Shown here: positions 44,939 through 54,144 of the stretch, in pieces
How the letters are laid out: each line of letters begins with the position of its first letter
Position numbering within the stretch: the first letter of the stretch is position 1
NCBI GenBank assembly: GCA_030583865.1
Contig: CP129479.1
Coordinates: forward strand, 446,744 to 510,743
Source of the DNA: Thermodesulfobacteriota bacterium
GTDB taxonomy: Bacteria > Desulfobacterota > GWC2-55-46
DNA length: 64,000 nucleotides
Reading direction: 5' to 3'
Made by a program: the position numbers and the translations under genes
Notes under the pieces: model-generated
What the model saw: only the letters and a program-made list of their open reading frames with translations
Told to the model about the DNA's origin: nothing
The model's database searches: none

Positions 44939-46165
44939 ATGTCCGAGACCGAACTGAGCCTTGAAAGGCTCCTCTTCAACCTTAACACCCTTGCCGAGCT
45001 CGGTGAAGAGATAACTTCCCCGAAGGACTTTACGCGCGTGGTGAAGTCCTCGCTCTATATGGTCATGGGCACGTTCTCCTCGTCCAGGGGGGCCATATTC
45101 CAGCACGAGAACGGGAGCGGCTCTTACATGCCGATCGCGTCCAAGGGCCTGGGCGACATCGGGGGCCTGAGGCTCAAGCTCGCCCCGGAGACCATAGCCG
45201 AGCTCCTGAAGCGCAGGGAGCCGGTCGAGCTCGGGGGCGGCAAGGACGCCGGTTTCCTCGGCGCCGCAAGGGAAGCGCTTGAAAGGATCGACGCGAAGGT
45301 CCTGGCCTGCCTGACGGTGAAGGACGAGCTGTTGGGCCTCATAGCCATAAACGGGAAGTTCTCCGGGGAGCCCTTCACGCTCTACGACCACCAGCTCCTT
45401 TCGGTCATGTCCCAGCACATATCGTTCTCGCTCCACAGCCATTCGCTTCTCATGAAGCTCATGCACAAGTACACGGAGAACAAGGGCCTTTACGAGAACT
45501 TGAGGCGCATATACTACGACACCATACACGCGTTCGCCGCCGCCATCGACGCCAAGGACTCGTACACGAGGGGCCATTCCCACAGGGTCTCGGCCTACAG
45601 CGCCGCGCTCGCGCGCGAGATGGGCTGGTCCAACGAGGAGGTGGAGGGCATAAGGATAGCCGGCCTCCTCCACGACATAGGGAAGATTACCGTCGACAAG
45701 ACGATAATAAACAAGGCCAGCCCCCTTACGAGCTACGAGTGCAGGGAACTAAACTCACACCCGGTCATAGGCTACGAGATACTCTCGAAGATAAAGTTCC
45801 CCTGGAAGGGCATACCCATGATGACAAGGAACCACCACGAGAAGGTGGACGGCACAGGGTACCCCGACAGGCTCAGGAAGTCCGAGATACCGATTGGCGC
45901 CAGGATAATGGCGCTGGTCGACGCCTTCGACGCCATGACCACCGACAGGCCCTACAGGCCGAAGCTTTCCTTCAGGGAGGCGATATGCGAGGTCAGGGAG
46001 AACTGGAACAGGCAGTTCGACCCGGACGTGATACAGCCCTTCATATCGGTCATAAGGAAGGAAGTCAAGAGGGAGGCGGACAACCCCACTATAGTGCCGC
46101 TCCTTCAGGAGGAGCTTGACGCGGTGTCGCTTAACAGGATCCTCGAAGGGTTCCCCGGGGCCTGA
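44939..46165 (+). CDS. GAF - HD-GYP protein (c-di-GMP phosphodiesterase)
   Basis: The product has 408 residues. A GAF-like domain covers about 12-165 (SSSRGAIFQHENGSGSYMPI, LACLTVKDELLGLIAINGK). The HD-GYP domain has H-S-H-R near 214-216, HDIGK with HD at 245-246, HH at 299-300 and canonical GYP at 307-309, so it should cleave c-di-GMP to pGpG or GMP. It ends a cassette that begins with a diguanylate cyclase and includes a partner-switch pair, so synthesis and breakdown may be balanced by the same inputs. No membrane segment is seen. Confidence 0.92.
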   Translation: MSETELSLERLLFNLNTLAELGEEITSPKDFTRVVKSSLYMVMGTFSSSRGAIFQHENGSGSYMPIASKGLGDIGGLRLKLAPETIAELLKRREPVELGGGKDAGFLGAAREALERIDAKVLACLTVKDELLGLIAINGKFSGEPFTLYDHQLLSVMSQHISFSLHSHSLLMKLMHKYTENKGLYENLRRIYYDTIHAFAAAIDAKDSYTRGHSHRVSAYSAALAREMGWSNEEVEGIRIAGLLHDIGKITVDKTIINKASPLTSYECRELNSHPVIGYEILSKIKFPWKGIPMMTRNHHEKVDGTGYPDRLRKSEIPIGARIMALVDAFDAMTTDRPYRPKLSFREAICEVRENWNRQFDPDVIQPFISVIRKEVKREADNPTIVPLLQEELDAVSLNRILEGFPGA

Positions 46166-46487
46166 ATTCCGCAGGCGTTCCTGCCGTGAAATAACGCGTC
46201 AGGCGCGCCTGAGCAGTTCATCTTGAAAAAGGCTTTCTGCCCGCTGCCGCGCTTTTCAGGCAAGGGCTACTTTTTGCCTGCGGTCGTCCATAAAAGGCCG
46301 GACCAAATCCCGCACCCTCCGCGAAGCCGGAATTGATCGGCGAAAATCGGACCACGCCCCATGACTCCGGCGCGGCGCGTGCACCCCTTTTGCCGGGCAT
46401 CCTTTCCTTGACCTTTGCTCCCTTTGAAAGTAAAATGGTCTCCGACCGACCCGTTTACTTATTTTCGGACAGGGTGAAGATTGATTG
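46166..46487. other. Intergenic region before recJ, no gene recognised
   Basis: About 320 bp without a convincing open frame. No repeat from the R1-R3 families and no clear promoter hexamers were found. Short frames on the minus strand here lack ribosome sites. Confidence 0.5.
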
Positions 46488-48200
46488 ATGCTCGGAAGAC
46501 GGTGGAAAATCAGCCCGGCTAACAGGGAACTGCAGGAGCGGCTGGGCAGGAAGTTGAACATACTCCCCCTTACGGCGCAGCTTCTCGTAAACAGGGGCCT
46601 TGTCGACGCGGACAAGGCCTTTTCTTTTCTCAAGCCGGACCTCGCCTCGCTCCACGACCCCATGCTCATGAAAGGCATGGACAGGGCCGTCGAGCGTATA
46701 GCCCGCGCGCTTCGCGAAAGGGAAAAGATTACCGTCTACGGCGACTACGACGTCGACGGCGCGACCTCGACGGCCCTTCTTTCCCTCTTTCTCCGCGAAA
46801 TCGGGGCGGACGCCGCCACGTACATACCCGAGAGGCTCGCCGAGGGATACGGCCTTAACCCCGAGGCCGTGAAGAAGCTCGCTGCCTCGGGCTGCCGCCT
46901 GGTAATAACCGTGGACTGCGGCTCATCGAACAGGGCAGAGGTGGAACTGGCAAATTCGCTCGGCATTGACGTCATCGTAACCGACCACCATGAAATGCCT
47001 AAGGACGCGCCTCCCGCGCTCGCGGTCCTCAATCCCGGCCAGGAGGGGTGCCGTTTCCCTTTCAAGGGGCTCGCGGGGGTGGGGGTCGCTTTCAACCTCG
47101 CGCTTGCGCTCCGGGCATATCTCCGCGAGACGGGGTGGTTCAGGGAAGGCGAGCCTAACCTCAAGAGATACCTCGACCTCGTGGCCCTGGGGACGGTAGC
47201 GGACCTCGTCCCGCTCATGGACGAGAACCGCGTTTTCGTGCACTACGGCCTGAAGGAGCTCGAGGCAATGAAGAGGCCGGGGCTTAAGGCCCTCGTGGAA
47301 GGGGCCGGGCTCAAGGGCAGGCTCTCGGCCAGCCACATCGCCTTCCAGATGGCGCCGAGGCTCAATGCCGCCGGAAGGATATCCACCGCCGACACGGCGC
47401 TCAGGCTCCTTACGACCGAAAGCCCGGAAGAGGCCTCGGCCCTTGCGGCGGCCCTCGAAAAAGAGAACTCCTCGCGGCAGAGGATAGAGGCCGAGACCCT
47501 GGAAGAGGCCCTCTCCATGCTCGAGGGGCACAGGGACAGGGGCATAGTCCTCTATTCCGAGCGCTGGCATCCGGGCGTCATAGGCATAGTCGCGTCCCGG
47601 CTCGTGGACAGGTTCTCGAGGCCGGCGGTCCTCATAGCGCTTGAGAACGGGGTGGGCAAGGGCTCGGCAAGGAGCATACGCTCCTTCAACATCCTCGAGG
47701 GGCTCAAGGGCTGCGCTGTCCTCCTCGAACGTTTCGGCGGGCACAAGGCAGCGGCGGGCCTGACCGTCTCCGGCGAGATGGTCGAGGCCTTCAGAAAAGA
47801 GTTCATCAGGCAGGTGAACGGCGCCCTTACGGACGAGGACCTCGTATCTGAAATGACGCTCGACGCGGTCGTCTCCCTCGAGGAAGTCGGGAGAAGGCTC
47901 GTCTCCGAAATAGAGAGCCTCGCCCCGTTCGGCGCCTCCAACCACGAGCCGCTCCTTTGCCTGCCCGATACGCATATAGTGGAAACCGAAGTCGTGGGCG
48001 CAAGACACCTGAAGTTCAAGGTGAAGCATAACGGGCGCGTCCAGCGCGGCATAGGGTTCGGGCTCGCCGGCCTCCACCCGGTGCAAGGCAAGGGCTACGG
48101 CATAGCTTTTTCGCCTTACATGGACGAATGGCAGGGCAATACGAGCTTGAGGCTGAGGATAAAGGACGTCAAGCACGGGTTTGCAAATCCCTTGACATGA
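46488..48200 (+). CDS. recJ: Single-stranded-DNA-specific exonuclease RecJ
   Basis: The product has 570 residues. The DHH phosphoesterase motifs are D86-Y-D88-V-D90 (VYGDYDVDGATST), D166-H-H168 (VTDHHEMP), VALGTVADLVPL and, in the DHHA1 part, RFGGHKAAAGLTV. A C-terminal OB-like domain completes the RecJ core. It degrades single-stranded DNA 5'-3' in recombination and repair. The ATG at 46488 is preferred over a TTG one codon upstream. An R2 element begins 33 bp after its stop. Confidence 0.97.
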   Translation: MLGRRWKISPANRELQERLGRKLNILPLTAQLLVNRGLVDADKAFSFLKPDLASLHDPMLMKGMDRAVERIARALREREKITVYGDYDVDGATSTALLSLFLREIGADAATYIPERLAEGYGLNPEAVKKLAASGCRLVITVDCGSSNRAEVELANSLGIDVIVTDHHEMPKDAPPALAVLNPGQEGCRFPFKGLAGVGVAFNLALALRAYLRETGWFREGEPNLKRYLDLVALGTVADLVPLMDENRVFVHYGLKELEAMKRPGLKALVEGAGLKGRLSASHIAFQMAPRLNAAGRISTADTALRLLTTESPEEASALAAALEKENSSRQRIEAETLEEALSMLEGHRDRGIVLYSERWHPGVIGIVASRLVDRFSRPAVLIALENGVGKGSARSIRSFNILEGLKGCAVLLERFGGHKAAAGLTVSGEMVEAFRKEFIRQVNGALTDEDLVSEMTLDAVVSLEEVGRRLVSEIESLAPFGASNHEPLLCLPDTHIVETEVVGARHLKFKVKHNGRVQRGIGFGLAGLHPVQGKGYGIAFSPYMDEWQGNTSLRLRIKDVKHGFANPLT

Positions 48201-48232
48201 AACATGAAACAAAATATATTTTCGTGTTGCTT

Positions 48233-48357
48233 CAGGCTGCTGAAAAAGCCCCAATCTGCGGCGTCGTCTTCAAAATTCGTCACTGCGACGTACTAAGAAA
48301 GTACGCCTCATTCCTCATTTTTCGACTCCTTGCATCTTGAGCTTTTTGAGCAGCCTG
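48233..48357 (+). repeat. R2 dispersed palindromic element, copy 3
   Basis: A complete copy: CAGGCTGCTGAAAAAGCCCC at the left, GAGCTTTTTGAGCAGCCTG at the right, with the inner GACGTAC...GTACGCC hairpin. It lies between recJ and the lytic transglycosylase gene. Confidence 0.88.
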
Positions 48358-48404
48358 AATGAGGTTTTAAGTTTTTGAGCAACTTGTTTGGAGATATCCT
48401 CTTG

Positions 48405-49040
48405 ATGCATCTCGGGAAATCACATAAAATGATTCTCCGGAAAGGGCTGGCCGTCTTCGCCTTCGCCATCGTCCTCGGGGCCGTTTTCGCGCCGTCGCTT
48501 ACGAGCGGGAAGTTCGTGGCCGGGGTCTTCCCGGATGGCGACAGGTCGCTTAACTCTTCAAGGCACTATGTGCTGGACGTATTGCGCGAGAACAGGACCG
48601 GGCTCGGCGCGCTCGAGGAGCTTAAGCTCGCGGAGGTCATAATAATGGAGAGCGTCGAACACAAGCTCGACCCTCTTTTCGTCCTCGCCCTCATAGAGAC
48701 CGAGTCCACCTTCTACAACTGGTCAAGGTCGTTGAGGGGCGCAATGGGGCTCATGCAGATAATGCCCTCGACAGGGGAGGAGATAGCCCGCCAGCTCAGG
48801 CTTGAATGGAAGGGCGAGGAGACGCTCCTCGACCCCTATACCAACATAAAGATGGGCGTGCATTACTTCTCGAAGCTCAAGCGCAGGTACAAGGACGTCG
48901 GGTTGACTCTCGCGGCCTACAACGCGGGCCCGGGGAAGGTGGACGCGTGGATGAGGGACGGGATCGGGCCGTCCGCCTTTTACGCCGAGAGGGTATTGGA
49001 GAACTACAGGAGGTTTCTGGAAAGGGCCGCGTACAATTAA
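48405..49040 (+). CDS. Lytic transglycosylase (SLT domain)
   Basis: The product has 211 residues from ATG 48405 (TTG 48375 and ATG 48429 are alternatives). An N-terminal hydrophobic segment at about 12-30 acts as signal or anchor. The SLT domain (about 75-210) has the catalytic glutamate in ALIETESTFYN (Glu100 by the ES pattern), GAMGLMQIMPSTGEEIA and LTLAAYNAGPGKVDAW. It cleaves peptidoglycan glycan strands in the periplasm. It lies between two R2-type elements, isolated from any obvious operon. Confidence 0.92.
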   Translation: MHLGKSHKMILRKGLAVFAFAIVLGAVFAPSLTSGKFVAGVFPDGDRSLNSSRHYVLDVLRENRTGLGALEELKLAEVIIMESVEHKLDPLFVLALIETESTFYNWSRSLRGAMGLMQIMPSTGEEIARQLRLEWKGEETLLDPYTNIKMGVHYFSKLKRRYKDVGLTLAAYNAGPGKVDAWMRDGIGPSAFYAERVLENYRRFLERAAYN

Positions 49041-49045
49041 CCGCG

Positions 49046-49155
49046 AAAAAGCCCGCTCCATTGATTTGCTTCAGAATCGGACATTCGTACAATGAGGATT
49101 CGTCTCGCCTGTTGCTTTTCGGCTCCTTGCGTCCGGGCTTTATAAGCGGGCTGCA
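49046..49155 (+). repeat. R2-like element, diverged copy 4
   Basis: GCGAAAAAGCCCG at the left and CGGGCTTTATAAGCGGGCTG at the right preserve the R2 plan, and TTCGGCTCCTTGCGTC matches the R2 interior, but the middle is changed. It directly follows the lytic transglycosylase stop and could serve as a terminator. Confidence 0.6.
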
Positions 49156-49228
49156 TGTGAGTTGCTTGAGTTTTTTTCGGCAGCATCATTGAGAACGGCA
49201 GCGGAATACGAACGATAAAGGCGGAGAA

Positions 49229-50164
49229 ATGACCGTTAAGAGAAAGGCCAGCCCGGCCGAGGCGATGTTCAACTTCGGCGGGGTTTCAAGCGAGGTGTTC
49301 GAGGGGAAAAAGCCCCGTTATTCGGTGCTGCCGGTCCCCTATGACCTTACGGCCTCGTACATAAGCGGCATGAGGGGCGGCCCAAGGGCCATAATCGACG
49401 CCTCCACCCACATGGAGCTCTATGACGAAGAGCTCGGCTGCGAGCCGTACGAAGCCGGGATAGAGACCCTGCCCCAGCTTGAGGCCACGGCGCTCGGGCC
49501 GGAGGAGATGATACGGAGGGTCAGGGAGTCGGTCGCCTCCATCCTGGACGAGGGCAAGGTGCCCGTAATGCTCGGAGGCGAGCATTCGATAACGCTCGGG
49601 CTCGTGCAGGCACTCCTGGAAAGATACCCCGGCATGTCGGTCCTGCAGCTCGACGCCCATGCCGATATGAGGGACTCCTACCAGGACACCCCTTTCAACC
49701 ACGCCTGCGTCGCCAGGAGGATATCCGAGCTCTGCCCCATAGTCCAGGTGGGGATAAGGAGCCTTTCGGCGGACGAGGCCGCGTTTCTCAAAGGTGAAAG
49801 AAAGGCGGGCAGGAAGGCCGGGACGCGCATAAAGACGTTCACCGCGCTCGATGTGCTGAAGGGCGTAAGCCCGAAGGCCATAGCCTCAAGCCTGACCAAT
49901 GACGTCTGCATCACCATCGACCTGGACGTCTTCGACCCCTCGATAATGCCGGCAACCGGCACTCCCGAGCCCGGCGGGCTCGGATGGTACAACGTCCTGG
50001 ATGTCGTTAGGGAAGCCGTCTCGAAAAAGAAGGTGGTGGGGTTCGACGTCGTCGAGCTCTGCCCGCTTCCGGGCAACATAGCGCCGGATTTCCTGGCCGC
50101 TAAACTCGTATACAAGATAATGGGCTACATGAACCGCGGCAGGAGGAGGCAGCGCCTGCCTTAA
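49229..50164 (+). CDS. speB: Agmatinase (ureohydrolase family)
   Basis: The product has 311 residues. All six manganese ligands of the ureohydrolase fold are visible: H119 in GGEHS, D142-A-H144-A-D146, and D231-L-D233 in [17 protein letters not shown] favours agmatinase over arginase. It converts agmatine to putrescine and urea. A pyruvoyl-dependent arginine decarboxylase follows 65 bp downstream, so the two genes give arginine to agmatine to putrescine. GGCGGAGAA precedes the ATG. Confidence 0.93.
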   Translation: MTVKRKASPAEAMFNFGGVSSEVFEGKKPRYSVLPVPYDLTASYISGMRGGPRAIIDASTHMELYDEELGCEPYEAGIETLPQLEATALGPEEMIRRVRESVASILDEGKVPVMLGGEHSITLGLVQALLERYPGMSVLQLDAHADMRDSYQDTPFNHACVARRISELCPIVQVGIRSLSADEAAFLKGERKAGRKAGTRIKTFTALDVLKGVSPKAIASSLTNDVCITIDLDVFDPSIMPATGTPEPGGLGWYNVLDVVREAVSKKKVVGFDVVELCPLPGNIAPDFLAAKLVYKIMGYMNRGRRRQRLP

Positions 50165-50229
50165 AACGTGCTCCACGGCCGCATCCGCGGCCTCAACCAC
50201 ATAATCCGCTATTCCGGGGGTATAGAAAA

Positions 50230-50775
50230 ATGTTCGTTCCGAAAAGGGTGTTTTTTACAAAAGGCGTAGGGATACACAAGGAAGAACTCACGTCTTTCGA
50301 GCTTGCGTTGAGGGACGCGGGGATAGAGAAGTTCAACCTGGTGCAGGTCTCCAGCATTTTCCCGCCTGCAGCCAAGATAGTGCCCAAGACAGTAGGGCTC
50401 AAGAAGCTGTCCCCCGGCCAGATCGTCTTCTGCGTCATGAGCAGGCTCTCGAGCAACGAGCCCAGGAGGCTCCTTGCGGCCTCGGTCGGCTGCGCGATAC
50501 CGATGGACAGGAAGCTATACGGCTATCTCAGCGAGCACCACGCCTACGGTGAGACCGACACCGCAGCGGGCGACTACGCCGAGGACCTTGCGGCCGCGAT
50601 GCTCGCCTCGACGCTCGGCATAGAGCTGGACGAGAACCTCGGCTGGGACGAGAAAAAAGAGATATACAGGATAAGCGACAAGATAGTAAAGACGTCCAAC
50701 GTAACGCAGTCGGCGATAGTAAAGAGCGACGGGAAGTTCACCACCGTCGTGGCCGCCGCGGTCCTCATACCTTAA
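50230..50775 (+). CDS. Pyruvoyl-dependent arginine decarboxylase
   Basis: The product has 181 residues. The self-cleavage site is VSSIFPP with Ser41-Ser42; cleavage between them yields the beta chain and an alpha chain with an N-terminal pyruvoyl group. [19 protein letters not shown] and [13 protein letters not shown] match the PvlArgDC family known from methanogens, Chlamydia and many environmental bacteria. It makes agmatine, the substrate of the upstream agmatinase. No other polyamine gene is adjacent; an ATP-grasp cluster follows after 171 bp. Confidence 0.93.
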   Translation: MFVPKRVFFTKGVGIHKEELTSFELALRDAGIEKFNLVQVSSIFPPAAKIVPKTVGLKKLSPGQIVFCVMSRLSSNEPRRLLAASVGCAIPMDRKLYGYLSEHHAYGETDTAAGDYAEDLAAAMLASTLGIELDENLGWDEKKEIYRISDKIVKTSNVTQSAIVKSDGKFTTVVAAAVLIP

Positions 50776-50946
50776 GCGGCTCAAGGCCTGATTATCCGGC
50801 GCATCCTGTGCATGGGACAATAGAAGCGCAATGAGCCGGTTGCGGGGCCCTGCCCCATTCGCGTGGAGGAAGGACAAGCGATGTTTCTTCCCCGCCCGCG
50901 CCCTCTTTGCGCAAACCCGAGTTGATGCTGAGCCTGAACCCGGTAC

Positions 50947-51960
50947 ATGAAAATCGCACTTACCTATAACCTCAAGAAAGATCTCGGGGAGGCGCAGCGC
51001 CTCCCCGAGGACTTCTACGCCGAATGTGACGAGCCCGAGACCGTCTTCGCCGTCCGGGACGCTTTGGCCGGGCGCCACGGGGAGGTCCTCATGGTCGAGG
51101 CGGACGAGGACGCGTTCGAGAAGCTCAGGCGCGAGAGGCCGGACATCGTCTTCAACATGGCCGAGGGGCTCTGGGGCGAGAGCAGGGAATCGCAGATACC
51201 GGCCATGCTCGAAATGCTCCGGATCCCGTATACCGGCTCGAACCCGCTCACGCTGGGCCTCTGCCTCAACAAGGCGCGCGCCAAGGAGGTGCTGGCCTAT
51301 TACGGCATCCCTACCGCAAGGTTCGTTGTCGCGCGGACGAACGGACTCGAAATCCACAGGCTACTCTCATTCCCCATGATAGTGAAGCCGCTTTTCGAGG
51401 GGTCGAGCAAGGGAATAAAGAACGACTCCATAGTATCCGGGCCCGAGGAGCTCGAACGGAAGGTCGCTTCCGTTCTGGAGGAATACTCCCAGCCGGCCCT
51501 GGTCGAGGAATACCTCCCGGGACGCGAGTTCACGGTGGCCCTAATGGGGAACGGGAGCAATATCAAGGTGCTCCCCATAGTCGAGATAAACTACTCGGCC
51601 CTGCCTGCCGGCGTAAACCACATCTATTCCTACGAGGCCAAATGGGTGCTCGACACCCCGGATGCCCCCCTCGACATATTCAACTGCCCTGCTGACATAC
51701 CCGAAAGGCTGAAGACCGCCATAGAGGCCGTCTCAAGGGACGCCTTTACGGCGCTCGACGTCAAGGACTGGTGCAGGATAGACGTGAGGCTCGATACCTC
51801 CGGCCTGCCGCACGTAATAGAGCTCAACCCGCTCCCTGGGATACTCATGGACCCAAAGTGCAATTCCTGCTTCCCGAAGGCCGCCCGGGCCGCTGGCATG
51901 GACTTCAGCACACTGGTGAACGGGGTCCTCGACGCGGCGCGCGGGAGGTACGGGGTATGA
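50947..51960 (+). CDS. Ddl-like ATP-grasp ligase A
   Basis: The product has 337 residues. It has the D-Ala-D-Ala ligase layout: FNMAEGLWGESRESQIPAML, PYTGSNPLTLGLCLNKA, IVKPLFEGSSKGI (ATP grasp), VEEYLPGREFTV, SYEAKW and the metal-binding RIDVRLD with ELNPLPG. The true cell-wall ddl is at 21354, so this copy has probably specialised to join other amino acids or amines. Its stop overlaps the start of a second ATP-grasp gene. Substrates cannot be read from sequence. Confidence 0.85.
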   Translation: MKIALTYNLKKDLGEAQRLPEDFYAECDEPETVFAVRDALAGRHGEVLMVEADEDAFEKLRRERPDIVFNMAEGLWGESRESQIPAMLEMLRIPYTGSNPLTLGLCLNKARAKEVLAYYGIPTARFVVARTNGLEIHRLLSFPMIVKPLFEGSSKGIKNDSIVSGPEELERKVASVLEEYSQPALVEEYLPGREFTVALMGNGSNIKVLPIVEINYSALPAGVNHIYSYEAKWVLDTPDAPLDIFNCPADIPERLKTAIEAVSRDAFTALDVKDWCRIDVRLDTSGLPHVIELNPLPGILMDPKCNSCFPKAARAAGMDFSTLVNGVLDAARGRYGV

Positions 51961-53000
51961 GCCCCGCCAGGGTGAAGATAGTCTTCAACGATGACGGTAG
52001 CGATACCTACACCCTCGGCGAAAAAACAGTAGACCTGGATAACATACTTACGACCGTAAGCGACGTCGAGGGCGCGCTCCGCTCGAAGGGGTACGAGACC
52101 GCAAGGGTGCCCTTGAGGAGGCGCGAAGACCTCGAGCGGTTTACGAAGGAGATACGGGACCCGGAGGCGGTCGTCTTCAACCTCTGCGAGGGTGCGTTCA
52201 ACAGGAGCTCGCTCGAGATGCACGTTGCCGCCCTCCTCGAGCTCCACGGAGCGAGGTTCACGGGCAGCGGACCGCTGACGCTCGGGCTCGCGCTGGACAA
52301 GGGGCTTACAAAAGACATACTCTCGAGGAGGGGCGTGCCCACCCCAGGGTACGCGGTCATGGCCGAGGCGTCCGGGAAGACCGGGGAGCTCGAGTTCCCG
52401 CTCATCGTCAAGCCGCTACGCGAGGACGCGAGCATCGGAATAGATTCCGGGGCCGTCGTCGAGAGCCCGGTGGAATTAAGGGAAAGAGTCGACCACATAC
52501 TCTCGAACTACGCCCAGCCCGCTATAGTCGAGGAGTACGTGGACGGCAGGGAGTTCAATATCGCCGTCATGGGGAACGGGAACAGCAGGCGCGCCCTGCC
52601 CCCTTCCGAGATACTCTTCGTCGATTTCCCCGAGGGCAAACCCAAGATATGCTGCTACGAGGCTAAGTGGGTCGAAGAGAGCCCTTTTTACCGCAAGACC
52701 GTGCCTTCCTGCCCGGCGGAAATACCCGAGAAGCTCAAGGTAGAGCTCCAGGCGGTCGCGCTCAAGGCCTACGGCATGATGGGGTGCAGGGACTATGCCA
52801 GGGTGGACATGAGGCTCGGGAAGGACGGCAAGGCCAAGGTCCTGGAGGTCAACCCAAACCCGGACATATCCTCGGACGCGGGGTTTGCGAGGGCCGCAAA
52901 GGCCGCCGGCCTTGATTACCCGGACCTCATAGCCGCCATAGTGGATGCGGCCGTGTCGAGGTACGCGCCGCAGGCCGGAATGGCCTCGGGAAGGACATGA
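51957..53000 (+). CDS. Ddl-like ATP-grasp ligase B
   Basis: The product has 347 residues from the ATG in the ATGA overlap with ligase A (the frame stays open upstream but is not coding there). It has VVFNLCEGAFNRSSLEMHVAA, RFTGSGPLTLGLALDKGLTK, IVKPLREDASIGI, VEEYVDGREFNIAVMG, CYEAKW, RVDMRLG and EVNPNPD. It is a diverged paralogue of ligase A. Two coupled ATP-grasp ligases, then an acetyltransferase and a methyltransferase, suggest stepwise synthesis of a small peptide or amide-type metabolite (inference). Confidence 0.85.
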   Translation: MSPARVKIVFNDDGSDTYTLGEKTVDLDNILTTVSDVEGALRSKGYETARVPLRRREDLERFTKEIRDPEAVVFNLCEGAFNRSSLEMHVAALLELHGARFTGSGPLTLGLALDKGLTKDILSRRGVPTPGYAVMAEASGKTGELEFPLIVKPLREDASIGIDSGAVVESPVELRERVDHILSNYAQPAIVEEYVDGREFNIAVMGNGNSRRALPPSEILFVDFPEGKPKICCYEAKWVEESPFYRKTVPSCPAEIPEKLKVELQAVALKAYGMMGCRDYARVDMRLGKDGKAKVLEVNPNPDISSDAGFARAAKAAGLDYPDLIAAIVDAAVSRYAPQAGMASGRT

Positions 53001-53512
53001 GCGGGAGCGGAGGCGGGATAACCGTGAGGAAGACGCTTCCCGGGGACAGGCCCGCCCTGGTCGACATTATAGAAAACTCGGAGAACCTGAGCAGGGAGGA
53101 GATGGATTGCGCGGCGGAACTCCTTGATATATACTTTAAAAACCCGCTTGAGACCGATTACCTCTTTCTTACGGCGGCAGACCCCTCCTCCTCTCCCGCG
53201 GGTTACGCCTGCTACGGGAAAAGGCCGCTAACGGACGCCGTATATGACATCTACTGGATCGTGGTGGACAGCCGCCAAAGGCGCGGCGGCATAGGGACCA
53301 GGCTGATCGAGGAGCTTGAAAAACTGCTCAGGGAAGAGGGGGCCCGGATGCTGGTGGCCGAAACATCGGGGCTCCCGGCCTATGAGGCCGCGAGGAGGCT
53401 CTATCTCAGGAACGGTTTCCGCGAAGAGGCCCGGATAAGGGAGTTCTACAAGCCCGGAGACGACATCGTCTTCTATACCAAGCGCTTACAAAAAACAAAC
53501 GGGGACGCCTGA
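52997..53512 (+). CDS. GNAT family N-acetyltransferase
   Basis: The product has 171 residues. The acetyl-CoA motif is RRGGIGTRLIEELEKLL at about 96-112, preceded by DIYWIVVDSRQR and followed by RRLYLRNGFREEARI, typical of GNAT enzymes. It starts inside the stop codon of ligase B (ATGA), so it belongs to the same operon. A likely job is N-acylation of the ligase product or its amine precursor, but the substrate is unknown. Confidence 0.85.
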   Translation: MSGSGGGITVRKTLPGDRPALVDIIENSENLSREEMDCAAELLDIYFKNPLETDYLFLTAADPSSSPAGYACYGKRPLTDAVYDIYWIVVDSRQRRGGIGTRLIEELEKLLREEGARMLVAETSGLPAYEAARRLYLRNGFREEARIREFYKPGDDIVFYTKRLQKTNGDA

Positions 53513-53513
53513 A

Positions 53514-54131
53514 TTGGAGCTGGAGAGCATAAAGAAAATCTACGCCGGTTATTCGAACGTCTATGACGTCCTTTTCAAGGGGATATTCTATCCGAGGATA
53601 AAGCACGCCATCAACTATATGGACATCAAGCCCGGGGACAGGGTGCTCGACGTCGGTGTCGGGACAGGCCTCTCCCTTTCGGAGTTCCCGGGCTGCTGCA
53701 AGGTGGTGGGGATAGACCTCTCCACGGCCATGCTCAAAAAGGCCAGGGACAAGATACGGAAGCACGGGCTCGACCACATAAACGTCATGAGCATGGACGC
53801 GATGAGCATAGGCTTCAAGGACGACAGCTTCGACAAGGTATTCATCTCGCACGTGGTGAGCGTCGTGCCTGACCCCTACAAGCTCATGTCCGAGGTAAGG
53901 CGGGTCTGCAAGAAGGGCGGCCAGGTGGTGATAGTGAACCACTTCAAGTCGAGCAACAAGGTCGTGGAGGTCGTCGAGAAGCTCATAAACCCCGTCTGCA
54001 AGAAGATAGGGTGGAGGTCGGACCTCTGCCTCAACGAGTTCATAAACCGCTCGGGACTCAACGTCAGGCAGAAGTACATGCTCAAGAAACTGGACTTCTG
54101 GCACATACTCTTCGCAACGAACGAGAAATAA
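53514..54131 (+). CDS. Class I SAM-dependent methyltransferase (PmtA-like)
   Basis: The product has 205 residues from a TTG start, one base after the GNAT stop. Motif I is VLDVGVGTGLSLSEF and motif II GIDLSTAMLKKA. The block ISHVVSVVPDPYKLMSEVRRV, then VVIVNHF, resembles phosphatidylethanolamine N-methyltransferases of the PmtA type, though small-molecule N-methyltransferases share it. It is the last gene of the ATP-grasp group. Methylation of an amine in the cluster's product or of a phospholipid head group are both possible. Confidence 0.83.
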   Translation: MELESIKKIYAGYSNVYDVLFKGIFYPRIKHAINYMDIKPGDRVLDVGVGTGLSLSEFPGCCKVVGIDLSTAMLKKARDKIRKHGLDHINVMSMDAMSIGFKDDSFDKVFISHVVSVVPDPYKLMSEVRRVCKKGGQVVIVNHFKSSNKVVEVVEKLINPVCKKIGWRSDLCLNEFINRSGLNVRQKYMLKKLDFWHILFATNEK

Positions 54132-54144
54132 GCCCCGGGGGCAT

